Below, piece after piece: positions 34,112 to 42,960 of a stretch of 64,000 nt of DNA (the stretch's first letter is position 1; every line of letters begins with the position of its first letter). The notes below the pieces were generated by a model. The model searched no databases and was not told where the DNA came from. It saw only the letters and a list, made by a program, of their open reading frames with translations. This DNA comes from Persebacter sp965221835. Its GTDB lineage: Bacteria > Pseudomonadota > Gammaproteobacteria > Tethybacterales > Persebacteraceae. The position numbers and the translations under genes are program-made. The stretch is from NCBI GenBank assembly GCA_965221835.1, contig OZ244916.1:868001-932000 (forward strand), read 5' to 3'.

Positions 34112-35195
34112 GGCAGATTCCAGTCCGAAGTGCAACAGTTGGGATATATTAGCATAGTCCGAGTTGTTGTGCGGGGGTGCGGAATTGCAGGCGTGGTGTT
34201 GGGCGATGATTCAATATTTTTTCCGCCCGGCGCAATGCCTTCGGCAAGCCGTAGCGATGTAAATCGCGATTTACCATTCGCCGCACGAGACCGTTCATTT
34301 GCTCTACGCCACCGCGTTGTTGCGGGCGTCCCGGATCGCTCACATACCATTTTATGCCCAGCGCTTTTTCTACCTTTCGCCAACGGACGAATTCCCAACC
34401 GCCATCGCTCGTCATCGTGTGCACCGGCAAACCGCGCAGCAGATGAATAATCCGCTTCGCCGTTTCGTCCGCCGAATAGTTCGGCAACAAAAACAATCGC
34501 ACATAACCGCTTTTGCGCTCCCGCAATGACAGCGACATCACGCGTTTTTGCCAATACATCGTATCAACTTCCCAATCGCCGAATCGTCCGCGGGCATTCA
34601 CAATCGCCGGACGACCGGCAATCGGCGCGGCGTCTTTCATCATCGCGAATCGCCCGTCTTTCGGGCGTTTGCGGTAATGCCCCACGCCGAAACTCATCTG
34701 CCGGTGCGGCGCGCAACAAACAATACTTTTGCGCGGACGCGGCGGCTTACAATGCGAACCGCGACAGACATCTTTCCACAACCAGTTATACAACGCGCTT
34801 TTTCCGACCGGCAAAAACACCGCGGCGGACGACACCGAATAATGATTATTCATCCAAAACGCGAAGTCGCGCAATACGGCATCGGAAAGTTTGCGCGGGC
34901 GTTCAGAGGCGCGTCGTCGTCGCACTTTGGCGCGATGATGAGCGACTTCGGGATTGTATTGCCGCCGGCATCGTTTGATTTCTCGCGAAATGGTAGAAAC
35001 AGAGACGCCGAGTTCTTTTGCGATTTTTCGTTGCGATGTTTTTTGTCGCAGGCGGACGCAAATTGTGATACGATGAGAAAGGGACAGATGGGTATACATA
35101 AGATCCTCCGAAGTAATAACAAATAGCCAAAAGAGGATTATCCTTCCGTCCCCCTTTTTTTGGCTCCCCTGTTGCACTTCGGACTGGAATCTGCC
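34112..35195 (-). mobile_element. IS30-family insertion sequence, complete
   Basis: The element is 1,084 bp with perfect 27-bp terminal inverted repeats starting GGCAGATTCCAGTCCGAAGT. GAA is present on both sides, consistent with a 3-bp target duplication. The flanks join into one copy of the dispersed ATTCCC-type repeat seen at 55.9, 56.3 and 58.5 kb. One intact transposase gene fills it. The clean ends and intact gene suggest recent insertion. Confidence 0.9.
34149..35099 (-). CDS. IS30-family transposase
   Basis: This 316-aa DDE transposase has an N-terminal helix-turn-helix (QRKIAKELGVSVSTISREIK) typical of IS30. The catalytic triad residues are in FGDWEVDTMYW (Asp), TSDGGWEF (Asp) and GGVEQMNGLVRRM (Glu). 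The start was chosen at MYTHLSLSHR because a longer version would read through the terminal repeat. It has no internal stops, so it is probably active. Confidence 0.92.
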   Translation of the reverse strand: MYTHLSLSHRITICVRLRQKTSQRKIAKELGVSVSTISREIKRCRRQYNPEVAHHRAKVRRRRASERPRKLSDAVLRDFAFWMNNHYSVSSAAVFLPVGKSALYNWLWKDVCRGSHCKPPRPRKSIVCCAPHRQMSFGVGHYRKRPKDGRFAMMKDAAPIAGRPAIVNARGRFGDWEVDTMYWQKRVMSLSLRERKSGYVRLFLLPNYSADETAKRIIHLLRGLPVHTMTSDGGWEFVRWRKVEKALGIKWYVSDPGRPQQRGGVEQMNGLVRRMVNRDLHRYGLPKALRRAEKILNHRPTPRLQFRTPAQQLGLC

Positions 35196-35500
35196 GAATC
35201 CATTTTTACCGACAAATTCCCGCATTCACCTCGTTTTTTGCAAAAAAAAATTCGCAGAAATTCCAAACTTAATTTTCGCGTAAAATTCGCGAAATTCCAA
35301 AATTAATCGCCCCGAATAGATTCCCGCTTTCGCGGGAATGACGGCGTTTTTTCGCGGAATTCCGCCGATTCCTCCGCGTTCGCCGGAATGGTAAATTTAT
35401 TTTCGGTGAAAATTCCTCCGCGTTCGCGGGAATGGTAAATTTATTTTCGGTGAAAATTCCTCCGCGTTCGCGGGAATGGTAAATTTATTTTCGCGGAATT
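35196..35500. repeat. Right half of interrupted dispersed repeat plus 44-bp tandem units
   Basis: Bases 35,196 to about 35,343 are the reverse complement of the 170-bp dispersed repeat at 55.9 kb. They end in TTCCCGCTTTCGCGGGAATG. Three tandem units of about 44 bp then follow (ATTCCTCCGCGTTCGCGGGA, then ATGGTAAATTTATTTTCGG). No gene is seen up to the binding-protein gene. Confidence 0.8.
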
Positions 35501-35629
35501 CCGCTGCCGGTTTAAGAATCGTCCGCCCGTGCCGTCCGATTAAAAAAAAGTTAATCGCGCGAAGTTTTTATATTCGGCGGTTTTGTGATAGTATTAATTT
35601 TATTTTTATTTTTAAACAGGAACACGATA

Positions 35630-36715
35630 ATGATTAAAACCACCAAAAATACCAAACGCAACTTTTCCCGCCGCTCTTTTTTGTCGGTGTTGGGTACTTC
35701 CGCCCTTGCCGCCGGAATTCGTTTTCCGGCGAATGCTGCCGAAGAAAAAAAGGTCAACTTTTATAACTGGGACACCTACATCGGCGAAACGACATTGGAC
35801 GATTTCCGGCGTGCTACCGGCGTGGAAGCAACGCTGAGTTTATTTTCCGGCAACGACGAATTGTTCGCCAAAATGCGGGAAGGTAATTCGGGTTACGATG
35901 TCGTGCTGCCGAGCGACACTTATGTGGAACGGTTGCGCAAAGCGAAACTGATTCAACCGTTAAATCATGAATTGATTCCGAATTTTCGCAATATCGCACC
36001 GCAGTTTCAAAATTCCGCTTTTGACCCCGGACGCCGTTATTCCATGCCGTATATGTGGGGGACGATGGGCATCGGCTACCGCAAATCCAAAGTACCGGAA
36101 CCGAAATCGTGGGGCGCGATATGGGGTGCGGAATCTGACCGGTATGCTGGACGCATCGGTTGGATGAACGAGGCGGAAGCGATGTTGGGAATGGCGTTGC
36201 GTTATTTGGGACATTCGTATAACGAAACGGATTCCGCACGAATCGCCGCCGCCGCCGACCAACTAATACGATACAAAAAAAACGCGAAGGGAATTTTTGA
36301 TGACAACGGGCAAGATTTGCTCGCGTCCGGCGAAATAGATTTGGCAGTGGAATGGAACGGCGACATCGCGCAACTCATCACCGAAGATCCCGATATCGGT
36401 TATGCGATTCCGCCGGACGGCGGATTTTTGTGGGAAGACGGATTGTGCATTCCCGCCGGCGCACCGCATCCGACAAATGCGCACACTTTTATTAACTTTT
36501 TGTTGGACGCCGAAGCCGGACGCGATCTGGCGGAATATATTCAATATGCAACGACAAACGCCGCCGCACGCGCATTGATGGACGATTCGTACAGCGGCAA
36601 TCCCGCTATTTTTCCGCCGGAAGAAATCACCGCAAAGTTGGAAACTGCGTCTTATCTGGGCGAAGAACGCTCCCGCCTGATAGACGAAGAGTGGACGCGA
36701 ATATTGGCGGCATAA
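35630..36715 (+). CDS. Polyamine-type ABC transporter substrate-binding protein (PotD/PotF family), Tat signal
   Basis: This 361-aa periplasmic protein has a twin-arginine signal (SRRSFLSVLGTSALAAG). The mature part starts VNFYNWDTYIGETTLDDFRR, the standard PotD/F opening. Later family segments are GYDVVLPSDTYVERL, MPYMWGTMGIGYRKS, AVEWNGDIAQ and ALMDDSYSGNPAIFPP. It captures spermidine, putrescine or a related cation. CAGGAACACGATA precedes the ATG. The matching permease and ATPase genes are not here. The next gene, a class III aminotransferase, overlaps by one base. Confidence 0.9.
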   Translation: MIKTTKNTKRNFSRRSFLSVLGTSALAAGIRFPANAAEEKKVNFYNWDTYIGETTLDDFRRATGVEATLSLFSGNDELFAKMREGNSGYDVVLPSDTYVERLRKAKLIQPLNHELIPNFRNIAPQFQNSAFDPGRRYSMPYMWGTMGIGYRKSKVPEPKSWGAIWGAESDRYAGRIGWMNEAEAMLGMALRYLGHSYNETDSARIAAAADQLIRYKKNAKGIFDDNGQDLLASGEIDLAVEWNGDIAQLITEDPDIGYAIPPDGGFLWEDGLCIPAGAPHPTNAHTFINFLLDAEAGRDLAEYIQYATTNAAARALMDDSYSGNPAIFPPEEITAKLETASYLGEERSRLIDEEWTRILAA

Positions 36716-38103
36716 TGCGCGCGACACCGGGCGAATACGATTCCGCCGCATTGCGGCGAGCGGACAACCGCTTTTTGCATCCGTGGGAGGAAATGGAATC
36801 TTACGGCGGCAACGACCGCACGATATTGACCGGCGGCGAAGGCGTTTATGTTCGCGATGCCTGCGGCAACCGATTGCTGGACGGTCCCGGCGGAATGTGG
36901 TGCGTCAATGTCGGACACGGCAACGAAGAAATCGCCGAGGCGATTTATCGGCAAGCGCGCGCGCTTTCTTACTGCAGCGCGTGGAGTTTGAGCAACGCCC
37001 CGGCGTCAATGCTTGCCGAAAAACTTGCATCTCTGACTCCCGGCGACCTCAACAATATTTTTTTCACCGGCGGCGGTTCCACCGCAGTAGACAGCGCGTT
37101 GCGATTCGCGATGTTTCGCAACAACTATCTCGGAATGAAAAACAAAAAACATTTCATTTCGCGCGTCAACGCCTATCACGGCAGTACTTTTTTGGCGGCG
37201 TCCGTTTCGGGAAAGGGGCGCGACAAAAACTATCTGGATTTTCACGCGCCGTTTTCGCATTTCGTTTCCGATCCCGCCTGTCATCGCGATGGCGGCGGAC
37301 GGACGGACGCCGAATACAATCGCGCCAAGGCGGAAGAGTTGGAGAACAAAATTTTAGAAATCGGCGCGGACAATGTCGCCGCTTTCATCGCCGAACCGGT
37401 GATGGGATCGGGCGGCGTCATCGTCCCGCCGCCGGGATATTATGCGGCGTGTTTTGAAGTTTGTCGCCGCCATGATGTGCTTTTTATCGCGGACGAAACG
37501 GTCACCGCTTTCGGGCGGCTGGGACATTTTTTTTCGTGCGAGAAAGTTTTCGGTGTCGTGCCGGACATTCTGATTTGCGCCAAAGGATTGACTTCGGGTT
37601 ATTTGCCGCTCGGTGCGATGATTATTTCCGACCGTCTGATTGCGGGAATGCGCGGCGCGCACAAAGCGGGAATTTTCGCCAACGGTTATACCTATTCCGG
37701 TCATCCGGTTGCGGCGGCGGCGGCATTAAAAAATATTGAAATTATGGAACGCCCCGGATTTATGGAACACGCCCGCGAGGCGGGAGAATATTTCGGAAAA
37801 CGAATCGGCGAACTCGCAGATTTGCCGCTTGTCGCCAATACGCGCGCCGCCGGATTGATGGGATGCGTGGAATGCAATCCGCCCGGCGAAACGGAATCGC
37901 TTTCCGCCGATTATGCCATCGGCGAACAAATAGACCGGCATTGTCAATCGGCGGGATTACTCGTGCGCCCGCTAATTAATATGTGCGTTCTGTCGCCACC
38001 GCTGATCATCACCCGCACACAAATTGACGAAATGCTCGGCATTTTACGACAAAGCATAAAACGCGTTGCCGAAGAAAACGGATTCGCCTCGCCCGCCGCA
38101 TAA
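36715..38103 (+). CDS. Class III aminotransferase (putrescine/omega-amino acid-pyruvate type)
   Basis: This 462-aa fold-type I PLP enzyme has LLDGPGGMWCVNVGHGNEEI at the N terminus, the cofactor loop FFTGGGSTAVDSALR, NAYHGSTFLAAS, the Asp of FIADETVTAFGR and PLP Lys in CAKGLTSGYLPLGA. It resembles SpuC-type putrescine:pyruvate and omega-amino acid:pyruvate aminotransferases. Coupling to the polyamine-binding protein (TAATG overlap) supports a polyamine or diamine substrate. Confidence 0.9.
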   Translation: MRATPGEYDSAALRRADNRFLHPWEEMESYGGNDRTILTGGEGVYVRDACGNRLLDGPGGMWCVNVGHGNEEIAEAIYRQARALSYCSAWSLSNAPASMLAEKLASLTPGDLNNIFFTGGGSTAVDSALRFAMFRNNYLGMKNKKHFISRVNAYHGSTFLAASVSGKGRDKNYLDFHAPFSHFVSDPACHRDGGGRTDAEYNRAKAEELENKILEIGADNVAAFIAEPVMGSGGVIVPPPGYYAACFEVCRRHDVLFIADETVTAFGRLGHFFSCEKVFGVVPDILICAKGLTSGYLPLGAMIISDRLIAGMRGAHKAGIFANGYTYSGHPVAAAAALKNIEIMERPGFMEHAREAGEYFGKRIGELADLPLVANTRAAGLMGCVECNPPGETESLSADYAIGEQIDRHCQSAGLLVRPLINMCVLSPPLIITRTQIDEMLGILRQSIKRVAEENGFASPAA

Positions 38104-38246
38104 ACCGCCGCCGCATAAACCGCGCCGCAATCCGCTTCCGATTTGGATATTATTCCGCCCATGTATCCGCAAACGGAGCGGCAATCAATTGCGCACGAGG
38201 AATTCTTAAATTAATTTTCCGCCGCCGCCGCCGAAGAGACGCGCAA
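38104..38246. other. Convergent intergenic spacer
   Basis: This short space between the aminotransferase and the transporter permease has a duplicated CCGCCGCATAAACC. No clear terminator hairpin and no gene can be supported. Confidence 0.4.
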
Positions 38247-39767
38247 TTAGTTTCGTTCGCCGCGTTTGAATCGTCCTTGCACGATGCGGTCAATCACCAT
38301 CGCGCAAAACAAAATGGCAAGTCCTGCCAAAAGTCCCTTTCCTTTTGCCGCATACTGCAGCGCGACTAAAACATCTTCTCCCAATCCCTTCGCGCCAATT
38401 AAAGACGCGATGACGACCATAGACAGACACATTAATATCGTCTGATTAATGCCCGCCATAATGCTCGGCAACGCCAGCGGCAACTCCACATCCTGCAGCA
38501 GTTTTCGTTTTGTGCAGCCGAACGCTATCGCCGCTTCTTTTACATCTTCCGGCACTTGCCGAATGCCGAGCGCGGTCAGCCGCACGACGGGCGGCAAACC
38601 GAAAATAATTGTCGCAATAATTCCCGGCGGTTTGCCGGTGCCAAAAAATGCAATCACCGGAATAAGATAGACAAACGCCGGCATTGTCTGCATAAAATCC
38701 AGCACCGGACGAATGGCGGAATATACGCGTTCTTTCTTTCCGCACCAAATGCCGAGCGGCACGCCGATTAGAACGCACAAAATAGCCGCCGCGCCCAGCA
38801 GTGCCACAGTAATCATGCTTTTTTCCCAAAATCCGAGAATCCCCAAATAGGCAAGTGCTGCGGCGGTAAAAATGGCGACGCGCGCACCGGCAATGCGCCA
38901 CGCAACGGCGACAATCACCAAAAAAGTTGTCGGCCACGGCGTACCCGTCAAAATAATTTCCAACCCGTCCAGCAAAAAACGAATGCCGGAAGTCAATCCG
39001 CCGAAAAATCCCGCGCCCTTGTCGGCAATCGCGTCAAATCCGTTGTCCAGCCAGACGGCGGCGGCGGTGTACGCTTCTTTGCTTGCCGGAAAAGAAGTCA
39101 GAAAATCCGCCGGACGGGATGCGGTAAAACGATAAACGGTCGGCGGCAAAACCGCGGCGACAATCAGCGCGGCAAAAGCGGCGCCGGATGCGCGAATGCC
39201 GCCGCCGATACTTTTGTCCGCGCGCCATTTGGCGTATTGTTGTTCGTATGCGGTGTTCGCCAAAAATCCTTGCATTAACCGCAATAAAAAAAACGCCGCC
39301 GCGCCGCCGACAACTAACGATAAAGAACCGGTGTTGGCGGCATGCGCGGCTTGCTCTGCTTTGTCGGATGCGCGTTGCAAGTTTTCGGCGTTGCGCGCGA
39401 GATTTTCCGCATTGTCGCCGCCGGCGGCAGCGGCTTCTTGCGCTTTCGCCAGCATTTCCCGCGATTTTTCCGCCAGCCGCCGCGCGCGCTCCATTTGCGC
39501 GCCGCCCAAATCTCCCCACAAACCGCGCCCGAACTGCACAATCGCGAAAGTTTCCACAAAAAGCGACAACCAAAAAAATCCCCACAAACCGCGCGCGCCC
39601 GACCACAAAGGTCCCAGCAACGCCGCCGCCGGATTGAAGACAAATCGCGCCGCGCCGCTTTGGATATCCGCAAATGCGCGCGCATAATATTCGCCGCGCG
39701 GACCGGCGAATTCCGCCGCCAAATCGGCGTCCCCGGCACGTTTTTGTTCGCTCTCTTGCGCGCTCAT
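38247..39767 (-). CDS. Glycine betaine/proline-type ABC transporter permease with long N-terminal extension
   Basis: This 506-aa protein has a C-terminal 280 residues of ProW-type permease, with EAA-loop-like EDVKEAAIAFGCTKRKLLQD followed by VELPLALPSIMAGINQT. The N-terminal 220 residues are unusual: a soluble head, a transmembrane helix, an Ala/Glu/Lys coiled coil (about 90-150, with NAENLARNAENLQRASDKAE) and further helices. E. coli ProW is about 354 residues. It overlaps the ATPase gene (ATGA). It is the last gene of the uptake operon. Confidence 0.9.
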   Translation of the reverse strand: MSAQESEQKRAGDADLAAEFAGPRGEYYARAFADIQSGAARFVFNPAAALLGPLWSGARGLWGFFWLSLFVETFAIVQFGRGLWGDLGGAQMERARRLAEKSREMLAKAQEAAAAGGDNAENLARNAENLQRASDKAEQAAHAANTGSLSLVVGGAAAFFLLRLMQGFLANTAYEQQYAKWRADKSIGGGIRASGAAFAALIVAAVLPPTVYRFTASRPADFLTSFPASKEAYTAAAVWLDNGFDAIADKGAGFFGGLTSGIRFLLDGLEIILTGTPWPTTFLVIVAVAWRIAGARVAIFTAAALAYLGILGFWEKSMITVALLGAAAILCVLIGVPLGIWCGKKERVYSAIRPVLDFMQTMPAFVYLIPVIAFFGTGKPPGIIATIIFGLPPVVRLTALGIRQVPEDVKEAAIAFGCTKRKLLQDVELPLALPSIMAGINQTILMCLSMVVIASLIGAKGLGEDVLVALQYAAKGKGLLAGLAILFCAMVIDRIVQGRFKRGERN

Positions 39768-40816
39768 TCCGTCTCTTTTTTCATAAAACGCAGCAACACA
39801 TCTTTGTCGACAACGCCGACATCGCGCCCGGAATCGGCGACAATCACCGGCGATTCGCATGAACGCACCTTCTCAATCAATTCGCCCAAATGCGCACCGC
39901 CGTCCATTCGCGGCGCGTCCGCGGGAATTTCGCCGCGCCATTCTCCGATGTCGCGCATCACGGTGCGGGCGCGGGCAATTTTAAGTTTGGATATGTCGCG
40001 CACAAAATCGGCAACATAATCATTTTGCGGATTCATAATAATATCTTCCGGCGCGCCAATTTGCACAATGCGACCGTTTTTCATAATCGCGATTCGGTCT
40101 CCCAAACTCGCCGCTTCCTCCAAATCGTGCGTAATAAAAACAGTCGTTTTTTTCAGGCGGCGCGAAATATCCAAAAACAACTCCTGCAACTGTCCGCGAA
40201 TCAGCGGATCCAACGCGCTAAACGGTTCGTCCATCAGCAAAATTTCGGGGTCAGAAGCCAAAGCGCGCGCCAGACCGACGCGCTGCCGCATGCCGCCGGA
40301 CAACTCGTGCGGCATTCGGTCTTCAAATCCGTCCAGATTCACCATAGACAACGCATTTTGCGAAATCTTCCGCCGTTGCGCCTTGGATTCGCCTTGCACT
40401 TCCAAAGGAAATCCGACATTATCGCGCACCGGACGATGCGGAAACAACGCCATGTGTTGAAACACCATTCCAATCCGGCGGGCACGCATGTCGCGCAGAT
40501 CATTGTCGGAAATTTCCATAATGTTGCGCCCGAGAACAATGACTTCGCCGGCGGACGGTTCAATCAGGCGGTTTAAGCAGCGCACCAAAGTGGATTTTCC
40601 GCTGCCGGAAAGCCCCATCACGCAAAAAATTTCGCCCGGAAAGATCTCCAGCGAAATATCCGCCATTCCCAAAATGCAATTGAATTTTTCGAGCAACTCG
40701 GTTTTTCCGGCACCCGAATTTTGCGCCGCCGCCAGCGCATCGCCGTTATCGTCGCCAAACAGTTTCCAGACATTTCGCAAAGAAACCGCACTGTCGCCGG
40801 AAGACGGCGAAGGCAT
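39764..40816 (-). CDS. Glycine betaine/proline-type ABC transporter ATPase
   Basis: This 350-aa ProV/OpuAA-like ATPase has Walker A GLSGSGKST (68-76), Q-loop GMVFQHMALFPH, signature LSGGMRQRVGLARA and Walker B ILLMDEPFSALDP. Its C-terminal region (after about 270) resembles a shortened CBS-type regulatory part found in osmoregulated members. The N-terminal insert (GDDNGDALAAAQNSGAGKTE) matches the long ProV N terminus. It couples directly to the permease. Confidence 0.93.
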   Translation of the reverse strand: MPSPSSGDSAVSLRNVWKLFGDDNGDALAAAQNSGAGKTELLEKFNCILGMADISLEIFPGEIFCVMGLSGSGKSTLVRCLNRLIEPSAGEVIVLGRNIMEISDNDLRDMRARRIGMVFQHMALFPHRPVRDNVGFPLEVQGESKAQRRKISQNALSMVNLDGFEDRMPHELSGGMRQRVGLARALASDPEILLMDEPFSALDPLIRGQLQELFLDISRRLKKTTVFITHDLEEAASLGDRIAIMKNGRIVQIGAPEDIIMNPQNDYVADFVRDISKLKIARARTVMRDIGEWRGEIPADAPRMDGGAHLGELIEKVRSCESPVIVADSGRDVGVVDKDVLLRFMKKETE

Positions 40817-40840
40817 TTTCGGGACTCTCCCGGCGAACGG

Positions 40841-41791
40841 TCAATGACCGAGCCAGGATTCCACCCGCCCGCTGTTTTGCGAAACCCATTCCCGGGCGAC
40901 TTCCGCCAAATCTCTCTTTTCCTCGTCAACTTCCAGCATCAGAGCGGCGACCGTATCGGCGTCCAGCCGCACATTGGCAAGCATCGCAGCGGCATCGGGA
41001 TTCGATTCTTCCAGCGATTTCGCGTAATGAATGTGCAAATGAGTCAGCGGATACGCCATTGCGATGTCGGATTTTTCCAGCCACTCCGGATCGTCCGTTT
41101 TAGAAATATGCTTCCATTTGGCGGCATCGTAGGGCGGTTCCTCCAAAATCACCAGGTCATACAACGAAAACATGGAGTGCGGCGTATAGCAATAAAAAAC
41201 ATACGGTTTATCTTGCAAAATGGACTCGGACAATGCCGCAATGTTGAGAGATTCGTCCAACTGCAGCAACTCAAAAGTTTCCGCATAACCGTAACTTTTT
41301 GCGCGAATCTGTCCGATTTCCGTTGCCGCCCAGCCCGCCGGTCCTATCCATGTTTCGCCCCGCCCGTCGCCGTCGCTATCAAACAGTGCGGCTTTGTCCG
41401 GATCGGTCAAATCGTAGACGGATGTAATGTCGTACTTTTCCGAAACCTTTCTGGTCACGCACATCGCCTGTACGGATTCCACGGAGTTGGGATTCATGGC
41501 GACCGCGCCTTTTTCTTGCACATATTTGTTGTGCAGTTCCTGCTGATTCGGCAGCCACACCTCCGGGTGAATATGCATAGAGCCGCGCTCCATCGCCTCA
41601 AAAATGACCGCATTATTGCCGGGTTGCGTCTCTACTTCCAACCCGAAATTATCTTCTAAAATAACTTTCAGAACATGCCCCGTAATTTGTGCCGAAGTCC
41701 AGTTGCCAAGACCGATGACAATATCCGCCGCCAATGCCGGCGGAGAAGCCAGCGCGATGACCAAAGTAAAAGAAACGCCGATTTTTTTCAT
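40841..41791 (-). CDS. Glycine betaine/choline-type substrate-binding protein (ProX/OpuAC family)
   Basis: This 316-aa exported protein has a Sec signal ending ASPPALA. The mature sequence begins ADIVIGLGNWTSAQITGHVL, the OpuAC opening. WLPNQQELHNKYV, YVFYCYTPHSMFSLYDLV and IHYAKSLEESNPDAAAMLAN are further family matches. The aromatic residues may form the cation-pi cage for quaternary amines. AGGAGGTGGAATT is a strong ribosome binding site and decides the start. Confidence 0.92.
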   Translation of the reverse strand: MKKIGVSFTLVIALASPPALAADIVIGLGNWTSAQITGHVLKVILEDNFGLEVETQPGNNAVIFEAMERGSMHIHPEVWLPNQQELHNKYVQEKGAVAMNPNSVESVQAMCVTRKVSEKYDITSVYDLTDPDKAALFDSDGDGRGETWIGPAGWAATEIGQIRAKSYGYAETFELLQLDESLNIAALSESILQDKPYVFYCYTPHSMFSLYDLVILEEPPYDAAKWKHISKTDDPEWLEKSDIAMAYPLTHLHIHYAKSLEESNPDAAAMLANVRLDADTVAALMLEVDEEKRDLAEVAREWVSQNSGRVESWLGH

Positions 41792-41917
41792 AATTCCACC
41801 TCCTGTGAGTAAAAGAAAACTAACCTTCATTCTTATAATAACAAACTTTTGCGAAAAACAACAATTTTCCGCCCCTCTCCGAAAAAAATGTTGTTTTTTG
41901 ATGATTGACGCGCCGTA

Positions 41918-42817
41918 TTACGCCAAATCGCGGCGCAACGCCTGACACAGACAATGCACACCGCCGCCGCCGAGCGTGAACATGGACATATCGGGCTCAA
42001 ATACCTCCATCCCCTGCGCCCGCAACTCGGCATTAACATTGGAATCGCCTTTCATTGACAAAATGCGATCGTCGCCGAGAGACACCAGATTGACGCCCAA
42101 ATCCCGCGTGTATCGGTACGGCACATCAATAAATTTAAACTGCCGCGCCCGCAACCAATCCAATGTCCAGTCCTCCAAAACATCCGAACATAATACGGCG
42201 AGTTTGGGTGCGACAGGAACCAGCAACGCATCCAAATGTACAAAATCGGACGGAATCGGCACCGCTTCCGCCTCCCATCCTTGTTCGCGAAACCATCCCG
42301 CAACTTGCAGCGCGCCTTCCTTCTCGCTGCGCAAACCGCCATATCCAATCAGCGCGGCGCCCGGCTCCACAATCACCAAATCGCCGCCTTCAAAATAGCC
42401 GGCAGTGGCAAATCGCCAAATCGGAATATCGGCGCGCTGATAAAAAGCGACCGCCGTTGCATAATCGGCGCGGCGACATTTAAGTTGCATGTGGGAGATA
42501 ATGGGACCCCACGGCGTCATCACGCTTGAATCGCGGGCGAAAAAATTCCGATGCAAAACTTCGTCGGCGTCCAAAAAATGACACGATACCCCGGCGGATT
42601 CGTAAATGTCGACCATTTCCCGATGTTGCGACATAGCGAGCGAATGGTCAAACTTGATGCCGGTTCTTTCGGCGTTTTCCATCGTCCGGCGAATAATCGG
42701 TCCCGCTTCCGCCCACCGATAATAATCGGGGCGACCAAGCAAAACATCGCGCAACACGCCATATTCGGAATCAACGCCAAACTGGACGCCATTTTTTTCT
42801 GATTTAGAATCGGACAT
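41918..42817 (-). CDS. Arginine deiminase/DDAH-superfamily amidinohydrolase
   Basis: This 299-aa guanidino-group modifying enzyme has FEGGDLVIVEPG (substrate acids), FVHLDALLVPV (catalytic His) and, near the end, GGGGVHCLCQALRRD with nucleophile Cys289. These are the landmarks of dimethylarginine dimethylaminohydrolase and arginine deiminase. Length fits DDAH better than ADI (about 400 aa). It lies between an M20 amidohydrolase and the quaternary-amine transporter, so it probably handles an imported guanidino or ureido compound. Exact substrate unknown. Confidence 0.88.
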   Translation of the reverse strand: MSDSKSEKNGVQFGVDSEYGVLRDVLLGRPDYYRWAEAGPIIRRTMENAERTGIKFDHSLAMSQHREMVDIYESAGVSCHFLDADEVLHRNFFARDSSVMTPWGPIISHMQLKCRRADYATAVAFYQRADIPIWRFATAGYFEGGDLVIVEPGAALIGYGGLRSEKEGALQVAGWFREQGWEAEAVPIPSDFVHLDALLVPVAPKLAVLCSDVLEDWTLDWLRARQFKFIDVPYRYTRDLGVNLVSLGDDRILSMKGDSNVNAELRAQGMEVFEPDMSMFTLGGGGVHCLCQALRRDLA

Positions 42818-42960
42818 AACATACCTCCGTGCCGCCGCATAAAGACGCGACAGATGTCCCTATTTTACACCGACATATCAAACTCGCAACAAAAACGGCA
42901 AAAAAATATAGCATTCGTGTAAATTTTAAGTGCGGTGCGAAATCGGGCGAAATTTCGGAT

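Noticed and set aside
36783..37457. 224-codon Arg-rich ORF overlapping the aminotransferase
   Set aside because: It is an out-of-frame shadow of a complete class III aminotransferase; its Arg/Cys-rich composition reflects GC skew in codon positions.
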